In this document: one piece after another, positions 1-6,257 of the stretch
Layout: the number at the start of each line of letters is the position of its first letter
How positions within the stretch are numbered: position 1 is the stretch's first letter
Assembly: GCA_002309425.1 (NCBI GenBank)
Contig: DBXD01000061.1
Coordinates: forward strand, 1 to 13,169
Length of the DNA stretch: 13,169 nucleotides
Direction of reading: 5' to 3'
Origin: Cyanobacteria bacterium UBA1221
Lineage (GTDB): Bacteria > Cyanobacteriota > Vampirovibrionia > Gastranaerophilales > Gastranaerophilaceae
Translations under genes and position numbers: made by a program
Notes under the pieces: generated by a model
The model's input: the letters and a program-made list of their open reading frames with translations, nothing else
Databases searched by the model: none
What the model was told of the DNA's origin: nothing

Positions 1-212
1 CGCCGTACTGCGTCTTGCATAATTGACCCATACAACCGGCAAGCTGGGCAATATGAGTAGCTAAATAACTAAGCAGCTAGAGCGTATCTAGGTGCGAAGT
101 TGCCTTTTACAACGTTAGCATTTAATTTGTGTTGCTCGTTGATAACCGGGCACAGCTCCCGGACTCGCAACCTGCCTCAATCGGAACATCCTGTCTAATC
201 CAAAACATCCCC
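1..212 (-). ncRNA. ssrA: tmRNA (ssrA), 3' part missing at window edge
   Basis: Transfer-messenger RNA, which rescues stalled ribosomes and tags the truncated protein for proteolysis. Read on the minus strand, the 5' end from 212 starts GGGGATGTTTTGGATTAGAC, matching the conserved tRNA-like 5' segment of tmRNA (GGGG..TG.TT.TGGAT..GAC). A GC hairpin (CCGGG 146-150 with CCCGG 158-162) sits where pseudoknot 1 belongs. The tag reading frame runs from resume codon GCT (117-119) to the TAG stop (69-71) and encodes ANVVKGNFAPRYALAA, ending in the classic ALAA degron. A tag of 16 codons with ...F..R.A..AA resembles cyanobacterial tags as I remember them. The downstream pseudoknots and the 3' CCA half lie beyond position 1, so one-piece versus two-piece architecture cannot be judged. 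Very secure identification. Confidence 0.95.
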
Positions 213-232
213 ACAGAGTAGTTTGTTTATTT

Positions 233-262
233 ATTATAACCATTATAAGATATATTTTTCAA
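233..262 (-). promoter_or_regulatory. sigma70-type promoter of ssrA
   Basis: On the minus strand there is TTGAAA (257-262), an 18-bp spacer and a perfect TATAAT (233-238). The start would be near 226, about 14 nt before the mature tmRNA 5' end at 212. This fits the known removal of tmRNA 5' leaders by RNase P. The promoter lies in the 67-bp gap after the dehydrogenase stop codon, so ssrA can be expressed independently of that gene. Confidence 0.75.
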
Positions 263-279
263 GTGTTTGTACAGAAATG

Positions 280-1308
280 TTAAATTATTCTGCACATTTT
301 ATCACCCTTTAATGCTTCTTTTATGTTTACAAAGGTTTTTTTGAGCGCCGAATCTACTGCATCCTGAGTCAGGTGAGCAATATGGGGTGTAATTATGACA
401 TTGTCATATTTTTTGTACTTGTTTAAATAATCCGTTTGAGCTAGGCATTCCAGATAAAGCGGTTCAATTTTTTCCGAAAATTCTTCGCATTCCTTGCACA
501 TATATTTGCACGGCAGTGCATCTAAGGCTGCCCCTTTTATTTTGCCGTTTTCTATATATTTATCAAGTGCCTTGTAGTCTATAATTTCACTTTTAGATGT
601 GCTGATAAAATAAAACCCGTCTTTACAGTCAGAAAAAAATTCTTCATTGCATAAATGATAATATTCGGGTAGATAATCTAAGTTTACGCTTACTATATCT
701 GATTGTTTTGCAAGTTCCTTTAACGAAACATATTTTAGTCCGTATTTGTCTGCTAATTCCTGTTTAGGATTTATGTCGTATGCAATAGTTTTTATTTCCG
801 CTGCGTTTGACAGTTTACACAGTTCTGCTCCGACAAATCCTGTTCCGATAATCCCAAGTGTAAGATTTGATAACTCTCTGCCTACATATTCATACCCCGA
901 ATCCTCTTTTAGTTCGATTGCTCCATTTGCCGGAATAATGTTTCTGACCAGATTTATAATTAAGCCGATTGTGAATTGTGCAACGGACAGCACTCCCTCA
1001 TCCTGAATATTTATGAGGGCAATATTTCTCTCTTCACACGTATTTATGCAGATATGGTCATATTCTCGGTCACGGACTGAAATCACCCGCAGGTTTTTGA
1101 ATTTGTTTATTATATCGCCCGTAATAGAAGAATCATTTATAACACTAATTACATTTGTGTTTTCTAAAAACTCATCCGAAAGTGTTTTTAAAGATTGCTC
1201 GTTCAAACTTTCCGCAAAAAATGTAATTTTCATATCCTGGAAATGATTGTTATCAAAAAAATTTTTTTCACATTCTTTCAATTCAAAAACAAGTACGTTA
1301 ATTGTCAT
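280..1308 (-). CDS. D-2-hydroxyacid dehydrogenase family protein, atypical active site
   Basis: 342-aa cytosolic protein of the NAD-dependent D-2-hydroxyacid dehydrogenase family (D-lactate dehydrogenase/phosphoglycerate dehydrogenase fold). The Rossmann motif GTGFVG is at residues 155-160, with Asp178 after the second strand as the usual NAD-ribose ligand. The family segment leading to AALD is at 236-263, and the catalytic-His motif TPHIAH has His309. Two usual catalytic positions look altered. The Arg of the (A/S)RG motif is Lys239 (STSKSE), and the DVxE glutamate after AALD is absent, replaced by LPCKYMCKEC with Cys267, Cys271 and Cys274. The enzyme may be altered in substrate or inactive; no substrate can be named. 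The start ATG at 1308 has GGAG about 8 nt upstream. It lies 79 bp downstream of lipA and 67 bp upstream of ssrA on the same strand; a weak promoter may precede it. Confidence 0.85.
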   Translation of the reverse strand: MTINVLVFELKECEKNFFDNNHFQDMKITFFAESLNEQSLKTLSDEFLENTNVISVINDSSITGDIINKFKNLRVISVRDREYDHICINTCEERNIALINIQDEGVLSVAQFTIGLIINLVRNIIPANGAIELKEDSGYEYVGRELSNLTLGIIGTGFVGAELCKLSNAAEIKTIAYDINPKQELADKYGLKYVSLKELAKQSDIVSVNLDYLPEYYHLCNEEFFSDCKDGFYFISTSKSEIIDYKALDKYIENGKIKGAALDALPCKYMCKECEEFSEKIEPLYLECLAQTDYLNKYKKYDNVIITPHIAHLTQDAVDSALKKTFVNIKEALKGDKMCRII

Positions 1309-1325
1309 TTATTATCTCCGTTTGC

Positions 1326-1337
1326 CTGTACAAACAG
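1326..1337. promoter_or_regulatory. possible operator: CTGT-N4-ACAG palindrome upstream of the dehydrogenase
   Basis: CTGTACAAACAG lies 18 bp upstream of the dehydrogenase start codon. Eleven of its bases recur in inverse orientation at 264-274 (TGTTTGTACAG), directly upstream of the ssrA -35 box. Position in two short intergenic gaps suggests a shared binding site, but an 11-bp match can arise by chance in a window this size. No regulator can be assigned. Confidence 0.25.
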
Positions 1338-1387
1338 TTAATAAATGAAAATTATTAAAAAATCATTACTCAGTCAGGCAATAATTT

Positions 1388-2230
1388 TTATACCATTTCT
1401 GCAGCACGATATGAACTTCTGACAAGCGGATTTATCTGGTAGTGTTTTATTCCGATTTTTTCGGCAAGTTTTTGTAAATCTTCAAATTCTTCCGGAGTAT
1501 AAAACTTTGAAACTTCAAGATGCTCTTTTGACGGCTGAATATACTGCCCTATTGTCACTATATCGCATCCGCAGTTTTTTAAATCGACAAGAGTTTCTTC
1601 TATCTGCCCAAAAGTTTCGCCGAGTCCGACCATTAATCCGGATTTGGTTGTAATTTTACTGTTGGCTTTAATGTATTTTAAAACATTCAGGGAAGTATCA
1701 TAATCCCCTTGCGGTCTTGCGGTTTTAAAAACAGCCCTTACCGTTTCGATATTGTGATTAAAAACGTCAGGCTCTGAAAAAATTATTGTATTTAAAGCAT
1801 TTGCATTTCCTTTAAAATCGGGAGTTAATATTTCAATTTTTGTGCCGGGTGAAAGCTCTCTGATTTTGATAATACATTTTTTAAAATGCTCTGCTCCTCC
1901 ATCGGGTAAATCATCTCTTGTAACTGAAGTTATAACCGCATATTTCAACCCTAAATCTTTTACGGCTTGTGCTATATGCAAAGGCTCGTTTTCATCAAGC
2001 GGTTCGGGTTTTGCGGCTGAAATATTACAATACCTGCAGTTTCTTGTACAAACATTCCCCATAATCAGAAATGTTGCGGTATTTTTTGTATAACATTCAT
2101 TTTTATTAGGACATCTTGCGTTTTCGCATACCGTATTAAGGCATCTGTTTTTCAGGATGTTCCTCACATTTTTTGTTGTTTCCGTATTTATAATCGGTCT
2201 TTTTAAATATTCCGGTAATCTTTGCGGCAT
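1388..2230 (-). CDS. lipA: lipoyl synthase LipA
   Basis: Radical SAM enzyme that inserts two sulfur atoms into the octanoyl group bound to lipoyl domains (pyruvate dehydrogenase, 2-oxoacid dehydrogenases, glycine cleavage H protein). All 280 residues are present. The LipA-specific auxiliary-cluster cysteines C35, C40 and C46 (CENARCPNKNEC) precede the radical SAM motif CTRNCRYC with C61, C65 and C68. The C-terminal RSSYRA motif (271-276) supplies the serine that ligates the auxiliary cluster. Typical LipA length is about 280-320 residues, so this one is compact but complete. The ATG at 2230 is supported by AGGA seven nt upstream and by the promoter at 2253-2282. No lipB, lplA or glycine-cleavage gene is in the window, although glyA, which feeds the same one-carbon metabolism, lies about 10 kb away. 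Confidence 0.97.
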   Translation of the reverse strand: MPQRLPEYLKRPIINTETTKNVRNILKNRCLNTVCENARCPNKNECYTKNTATFLIMGNVCTRNCRYCNISAAKPEPLDENEPLHIAQAVKDLGLKYAVITSVTRDDLPDGGAEHFKKCIIKIRELSPGTKIEILTPDFKGNANALNTIIFSEPDVFNHNIETVRAVFKTARPQGDYDTSLNVLKYIKANSKITTKSGLMVGLGETFGQIEETLVDLKNCGCDIVTIGQYIQPSKEHLEVSKFYTPEEFEDLQKLAEKIGIKHYQINPLVRSSYRAAEMV

Positions 2231-2252
2231 GATTTATTCCTTAGTTTTCTAA

Positions 2253-2282
2253 ATTATATAATACAGTCCGTAAAATTTGCAA
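2253..2282 (-). promoter_or_regulatory. lipA promoter, with a palindromic -10 shared with rsgA
   Basis: On the minus strand TTGCAA (2277-2282), an 18-bp spacer and TATAAT (2253-2258) precede lipA. The -10 lies inside ATTATATAAT (2253-2262), a perfect palindrome that also gives TATAAT on the plus strand (2257-2262) towards rsgA. The plus-strand -35 (TTTATT, 2233-2238, 18-bp spacer) is poor. The two divergent promoters therefore overlap and may compete. Confidence 0.55.
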
Positions 2283-2312
2283 TGAGGCTTTATTTTTTGT
2301 AAAATTCAATAT

Positions 2313-3317
2313 ATGGCAAGAGGACAGATTTACAAAATACATTCTGATTTTTACTACGTTACAAATGACAACGGCAATTTTGAATGTAAAGTCAGAGAAG
2401 TTTTAAAAAAGCAGAAAGAGAAAATTCTTGTAGGGGATTTTGTTGAATTTAACGGCGGATATATAGAAAAAATTATGCCCCGAAGGAATTATATTGCCCG
2501 CCCGAGCGTTGCAAATATTGACCAGATAATAATAGTTTCCGCTTTAAAACAGCCAGATTTGAATTTAAATCAGCTGGACAGGTATATTGCCCTTGCAAAA
2601 TATTATGATATTCCGACAGTGCTCTGTTTTAACAAAGAAGATTTGGATTTTGAAGAAGGTTTGATAGAGGACATAATAAATATTTACAGAAAATTAGGGT
2701 TTGAAATCCTGTTTACTTCTGCTCTGGAAAATCTTGGTATAAAAAATTTCAGAAATGTTTTGAAAGGAAAAATCAGCGTTTTATGCGGTAATTCCGGTGT
2801 AGGTAAATCAAGCCTTATTAATTCCATAAACCCGAAATTAAATTTAAAGACAAAGGCTGTAAGTGATAAACTGCAGAGAGGAACTCATACAACAAGGCAT
2901 TGTGAAATCATCAGAATTGATGAAAAATCAAGTATAGTAGATACCCCGGGGTTCAGCAACGTAAAATTTGATTTTATTATGCCTGCAGATGTTGATTTGC
3001 TCTTTGAAGAACTGATTCCGTTAAGAGATGGCTGCAAATATAGTGATTGTTTGCACATTAATGAAGATGATTGTAATGTCCTTGCCCATTTTACGGAAAT
3101 TGACGATTCGAGATACGGTAGTTATCTGGAATTTGTAAAGGAAGCTCAGGAATACAAAGCAAAAGTAAAAAATGAGGGCACAAAAATTGAAAATAACAAG
3201 AAAAATATAAATAACAAGACAGTAGCAAAAATTTCAGAACGAAAAAGAAGAGGCTCCCGTAATAATTTAAAACAGAAAATATACAGAGAAATCGAGGAAG
3301 AAGGATATGACTCTTGA
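2313..3317 (+). CDS. rsgA: ribosome small subunit-dependent GTPase RsgA (YjeQ/EngC)
   Basis: Circularly permuted GTPase that acts late in 30S ribosomal subunit maturation. 334 residues: an N-terminal OB-fold (about 1-65), then the GTPase motifs in permuted order: NKED (107-110, G4), TSAL (135-138, G5), GNSGVGKSS (159-167, P-loop), GTHTT (190-194, G2) and DTPG (210-213, G3). The C-terminal zinc knuckle has Cys241, Cys246, His248 and Cys254. A lysine/arginine/asparagine-rich tail (about 285-325) follows, probably binding RNA. The ATG at 2313 opens the normal MARGQI start of the family, yet no clear Shine-Dalgarno sequence lies in front of it; the nearest GAGG is about 26 nt away. It overlaps the next gene by 11 bp, so translational coupling is likely. 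Confidence 0.96.
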   Translation: MARGQIYKIHSDFYYVTNDNGNFECKVREVLKKQKEKILVGDFVEFNGGYIEKIMPRRNYIARPSVANIDQIIIVSALKQPDLNLNQLDRYIALAKYYDIPTVLCFNKEDLDFEEGLIEDIINIYRKLGFEILFTSALENLGIKNFRNVLKGKISVLCGNSGVGKSSLINSINPKLNLKTKAVSDKLQRGTHTTRHCEIIRIDEKSSIVDTPGFSNVKFDFIMPADVDLLFEELIPLRDGCKYSDCLHINEDDCNVLAHFTEIDDSRYGSYLEFVKEAQEYKAKVKNEGTKIENNKKNINNKTVAKISERKRRGSRNNLKQKIYREIEEEGYDS

Positions 3318-4200
3318 AGAATATATTGAACTTATAAACAAAAAACTTGATGAATATTTACCCGAAGATAAATTCCCTCAGGATATATTTAAAGCGATGA
3401 AATATACGGTTACACTACCGGGGAAAAGACTTCGCCCGATTATGTGTTTGGAGGCCTGCAGAATATTCGGGGGAAATATTGAAGATGCGATTCCGACTGC
3501 TTGTGCAATAGAAATGCTCCACGCGCAAACGTTGATTCATGATGACTTGCCATGTATGGATAATGATGATTTTAGACGTGGAAAACCTACTAATCATAAA
3601 GTTTTTGGGGAGGCTAATGCTGTTCTTGCAGGAGATGCCTTGTTGAGTTTCGCTCCTCAAATTATCCTTAATTACTCAAAAAACCTTAGTGATGAAATTC
3701 TTGTTAAAATTATGAAAGAATACACTCAATATGCCGGAGCATATGGTGTAATCGGCGGACAGGTGGTTGATATTGAGGCGGAGAAGAATTGGAAAAACAA
3801 TGTTTTTGGTGTAAAACCGGAAGAATTGTTAGAATTTATACACACACATAAAACCGCAGACTTGTTTAAGTTATCTCTCAGAACCGGGGCGATAATTGCC
3901 GGAGCAGACGAAGAAAATCTGCAAAAAATAACTGATTTTGCACATAAGTTAGGTGTTGCTTTTCAAATTTGTGATGATATTTTAGATGTAATTTCTACTT
4001 TTGAAGAAATGGGTAAAACGATAGGCAAGGATGCAAATGCAGACAAACTGACCTTCGTTACCCTGTACGGACTTGAAAAATCAAAATGTAAACTTTGTTG
4101 CCTACTTGATGAGTGTTGTGATATTATGAGCGATATGGGTGTGAAAACCAGTGTATTATCGGATATAATTTCCGGCATGAAAAGAAAAGCAGGTTTGTAA
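3307..4200 (+). CDS. polyprenyl diphosphate synthase, IspA/CrtE type (FPP or GGPP synthase)
   Basis: 297-aa trans-isoprenyl diphosphate synthase that condenses isopentenyl diphosphate with an allylic diphosphate. The first Asp-rich motif is DDLPCMDNDD (79-88), followed by FRRGKPTNHKVFG. The second is DDILD (223-227). HKT (181-183) and GQ (151-152) are also in place. The stretch around the first motif is very like cyanobacterial and plastid geranylgeranyl synthases (CrtE/GGPPS). Position -5 before the first Asp is Gln74, not the Tyr of E. coli IspA, so I lean towards a C20 product; this is inference. The start ATG at 3307 has AGAAGGA just upstream and overlaps rsgA by 11 bp. Products would serve quinones, undecaprenyl carriers or carotenoids. 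The DUF212 gene follows one base after the stop. Confidence 0.93.
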   Translation: MTLEEYIELINKKLDEYLPEDKFPQDIFKAMKYTVTLPGKRLRPIMCLEACRIFGGNIEDAIPTACAIEMLHAQTLIHDDLPCMDNDDFRRGKPTNHKVFGEANAVLAGDALLSFAPQIILNYSKNLSDEILVKIMKEYTQYAGAYGVIGGQVVDIEAEKNWKNNVFGVKPEELLEFIHTHKTADLFKLSLRTGAIIAGADEENLQKITDFAHKLGVAFQICDDILDVISTFEEMGKTIGKDANADKLTFVTLYGLEKSKCKLCCLLDECCDIMSDMGVKTSVLSDIISGMKRKAGL

Positions 4201-4201
4201 A

Positions 4202-4681
4202 ATGATTACAATTGTCAACAGGGGATATGAGGTTCTTGCAACAGGGCTTTTGGCTGCATTTTTTGCGCAGGTAGTTAAGTTTATTATATTTACAATTCAA
4301 TCCAGAAGGATAAATTTCAAAATATTTACAACCACCGGAGGTATGCCGAGCTCTCATTCCGCAGGTGTAATGGGTTTATCTACTTCCGTTGGATTAATTT
4401 CAGGCTTCAGTTCAATAATTTTTGCTGTTGCTTTCGGCTTTTCCCTTGTTACTATGTACGATGCTGCAGGGGTGCGCAGGGCTGCCGGAAAAACAGCTGC
4501 ATGTTTGAACAGAATGATGGATGATTTTTACAATCATGATGTAAGAGCTGCCGGGGGTAAACTGAAAGAACTTTTAGGACACACTCCGTTTGAAGTTATT
4601 ATGGGTGCATTGTTTGGAGTCGCTTTCGCATACTTCTTCCATCAATATTTGTTGTGCCATTCTATACTATGTTTTAACTAA
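4202..4681 (+). CDS. divergent PAP2 family (DUF212) membrane protein
   Basis: 159-aa integral membrane protein of the DUF212/YuiD family, distant relatives of PAP2 phosphatases and vanadium haloperoxidases. The family signatures are clear: GGMPSSHSA (46-54), containing the PAP2-type SSH, then YDAAGVRR (86-93) and LKELLGHTP (121-129). Hydrophobic segments are at about 10-30, 56-84 and 130-150. The biochemical function of the family is not established. Being one base downstream of a polyprenyl diphosphate synthase, it might act on a polyprenyl (pyro)phosphate; this is inference from context only. No terminator separates it from the convergent LuxR-type gene, and the two ORFs overlap by 8 bp (4674-4681). 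Confidence 0.93.
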   Translation: MITIVNRGYEVLATGLLAAFFAQVVKFIIFTIQSRRINFKIFTTTGGMPSSHSAGVMGLSTSVGLISGFSSIIFAVAFGFSLVTMYDAAGVRRAAGKTAACLNRMMDDFYNHDVRAAGGKLKELLGHTPFEVIMGALFGVAFAYFFHQYLLCHSILCFN

Positions 4682-4895
4682 TCAGATTATTTTTTATAGC
4701 AATATAAACGGCTTCTGTTCTGTTGACCGCGCCGAGTTTTCTGAACACGGAGGTCATATGTGCTTTTACCGTGTGGTGGCTGATAAACAGTATTTTTGCT
4801 ATTTGTGTGTTTTCCAATCCTTGTGCTGCCAATGTAAGAATACTGATTTCCTGTTCCGATAAAGAGTTTTTATCGGGTTTTTTAAATCCTGACAT
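4674..4895 (-). CDS. stand-alone LuxR/GerE-type HTH regulator, 73 aa
   Basis: Small DNA-binding protein that is almost only a LuxR-type (GerE) helix-turn-helix. LSEQEISILTLAAQG (12-26) begins the domain, and NTQIAKILFISHHTVKAHM (29-47) holds the turn and recognition helix. It ends shortly after FRKLGAVNRTEAV. No receiver, PAS or autoinducer domain precedes it. The frame stays open upstream to 5003, but the start at 4895 is chosen because GAGG lies 9 nt before this ATG and the upstream part encodes nothing recognisable. A -10-like TATAAT lies upstream (minus strand, 4942-4947), without a convincing -35. The gene is divergent from the efflux operon, so control of that pump is the natural hypothesis, unproven. 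It overlaps the DUF212 gene tail to tail. Confidence 0.85.
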   Translation of the reverse strand: MSGFKKPDKNSLSEQEISILTLAAQGLENTQIAKILFISHHTVKAHMTSVFRKLGAVNRTEAVYIAIKNNLIS

Positions 4896-4962
4896 TTTTA
4901 ATTTCCTCTTCATAATTCCATATAAAACAAAATATAATTCCATTATATTGGTTGAAATTAAA

Positions 4963-4990
4963 AAGAATATAGCCAAGTGGCTATTTTTTT
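4963..4990. terminator. hairpin with T-tract between luxR-type gene and efflux operon
   Basis: ATAGCC (4969-4974) pairs with GGCTAT (4979-4984) around AAGT and is followed by a T-run to 4990. The preceding A-rich stretch extends the stem imperfectly, so it could stop transcription in either direction. On the plus strand it would end read-through from the rsgA-DUF212 operon after it has crossed the whole luxR-type gene in antisense. The same dyad could instead be an operator. Confidence 0.55.
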
Positions 4991-5016
4991 GATTGCTGAC
5001 CATATAAAGATTTTTC

Positions 5017-5046
5017 TTGACATGGTGTATCTAAACATAATATAAT
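5017..5046 (+). promoter_or_regulatory. strong sigma70-type promoter of the efflux operon
   Basis: A perfect TTGACA (5017-5022), an 18-bp spacer and a perfect TATAAT (5041-5046). Transcription would begin near 5053 and give a leader of about 80 nt before the adaptor start at 5133. Confidence 0.8.
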
Positions 5047-5066
5047 TCGGATATGATAATGTTATA

Positions 5067-5116
5067 ACGGATTTTAGGGATATTAGATATACAATTTACA
5101 CCGGAATCAAATCCGT
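5067..5116 (+). promoter_or_regulatory. inverted repeat in the 5' leader of the efflux mRNA
   Basis: ACGGATTT (5067-5074) and AAATCCGT (5109-5116) are perfect 8-bp complements enclosing 34 nt, within the predicted leader and ending 16 nt before the start codon. It may fold around the region ahead of the Shine-Dalgarno (GAGG at about 5123) or form a spaced operator. No known riboswitch class is recognised. Confidence 0.3.
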
Positions 5117-5132
5117 AGAAGAAGAGGATAAA

Positions 5133-6254
5133 ATGAAAAAAAAGATAATTATAGTAGTTCTGATTATTCTGGCAGCTGTCGGAATACGTTACGGACTATC
5201 GATTTTTAACGGTATCAAATCCGCAAAGGCTATGAAAAACAGAAAAGCGCCTCAGGTTATTACGGATACAATTAAGGAAACAGAAGTAATCCGGACATAC
5301 AATGCGCCGGGAAGAGTTACGGCAAAATACAGAGTTGATGTTCTTGCCCGTATCAGCGGATATTTGCAAAAGAGCTACTTTAAGGAGGGTGATTTTGTAA
5401 AAGCGGGTCAGACACTTTTTTTAATTGAACCTGCGGAATATGCAAATGCTGCAAGTGTTGCAGGTGCTGATGTAAATAATTTAAAAGCCCAGCTTGATTA
5501 TGCGGAAAAACAATTAGCAAGGGCAAAAGAGCTTGTAGAAAAAGATTATATTGCAAAGTCGCAGTATGATAACATATTATCCCAAAGGGATTCGCTCAAA
5601 GCACAATTAGTTTCGGCTCAGTCAAGATATGCTGACAGTAACAGAAATCTCGGCTATACGACTGTAAAAGCGCCGGTTGACGGCAGAATAGGTATTATTG
5701 ATGTAACTCTGGGAAATTATGTTAGTCCGGCATCCGGTCCTCTGACAACAATAAACAGTATGGATCCGATTTATGTAACATTTCCTCTTGAAGCGGATGA
5801 TTATAATACTCTTTCCGAAGCTGACGGTGCGGATAACAGTAACAGAAAAATAGAATTATATTTTTCTAACGGGCAAAAGTATGATTTAGACGGAGTTCAG
5901 GATTTTAGTGATAATAAAATAGATGAATCTACCGGTACGGTTACGTTGCGTGCAACTTTTAAAAACCCGAACAATCAGCTTTTGCACGGAGAATTTGTTA
6001 ATATAAAATTGTATTCCAATAAACCCGTTAAAACGCCGATAGTTCCGCAGGTTGCCGTTCAGGAAAATCAGGCAGGCAAGTATGTCTATAAAATAGATGA
6101 GCAAAATTTGCCACAACTGGTTTACATAAAAGTTGACGGTCAAAGCGGGGATAACTGGATTATAAAAGACGGATTAAAATTGGGGGATAAGATTATAGTT
6201 GAAGGCATACAAAAAGTTATGCCGGGCAGCCCCGTAACAATAAAGGAAAAATAA
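5133..6254 (+). CDS. RND efflux periplasmic adaptor (membrane fusion protein, AcrA/MexA type)
   Basis: 373-aa adaptor joining the inner-membrane pump to the outer-membrane channel. A basic N-terminus is followed by one hydrophobic anchor (about 4-24) with no lipobox cysteine, so it is probably membrane-anchored rather than a lipoprotein. Next come the first half of the lipoyl/barrel-sandwich domain (RVDVLARISGYL at about 67-78, then GDFVKAGQTLF at 86-96), a coiled-coil hairpin (about 105-170), and the second lipoyl half (TTVKAPVDGRIG at 176-187). Beta-barrel and membrane-proximal domains follow to the end (TVTLRATFKNPN at 269-280, LHGEFVNIKL at 284-293). The ATG at 5133 has GAGG about 7 nt upstream. 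First gene of a three-gene operon, three bases ahead of the permease. Confidence 0.94.
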   Translation: MKKKIIIVVLIILAAVGIRYGLSIFNGIKSAKAMKNRKAPQVITDTIKETEVIRTYNAPGRVTAKYRVDVLARISGYLQKSYFKEGDFVKAGQTLFLIEPAEYANAASVAGADVNNLKAQLDYAEKQLARAKELVEKDYIAKSQYDNILSQRDSLKAQLVSAQSRYADSNRNLGYTTVKAPVDGRIGIIDVTLGNYVSPASGPLTTINSMDPIYVTFPLEADDYNTLSEADGADNSNRKIELYFSNGQKYDLDGVQDFSDNKIDESTGTVTLRATFKNPNNQLLHGEFVNIKLYSNKPVKTPIVPQVAVQENQAGKYVYKIDEQNLPQLVYIKVDGQSGDNWIIKDGLKLGDKIIVEGIQKVMPGSPVTIKEK

Positions 6255-6257
6255 AAG

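Noticed and set aside
1..212. Integrated element at ssrA (a frequent attachment site)
   Set aside because: No integrase, no duplicated ssrA 3' end in the window, and the 3' end of ssrA itself is not visible.
1348..1380. lipA terminator
   Set aside because: There is a T-run on the minus strand, but the preceding sequence forms only a weak, mismatched stem.
4896..5003. 36-codon N-terminal extension of the LuxR-type protein
   Set aside because: It encodes no domain, crosses the hairpin at 4969-4990, and the ATG at 4895 has GAGG at good spacing.
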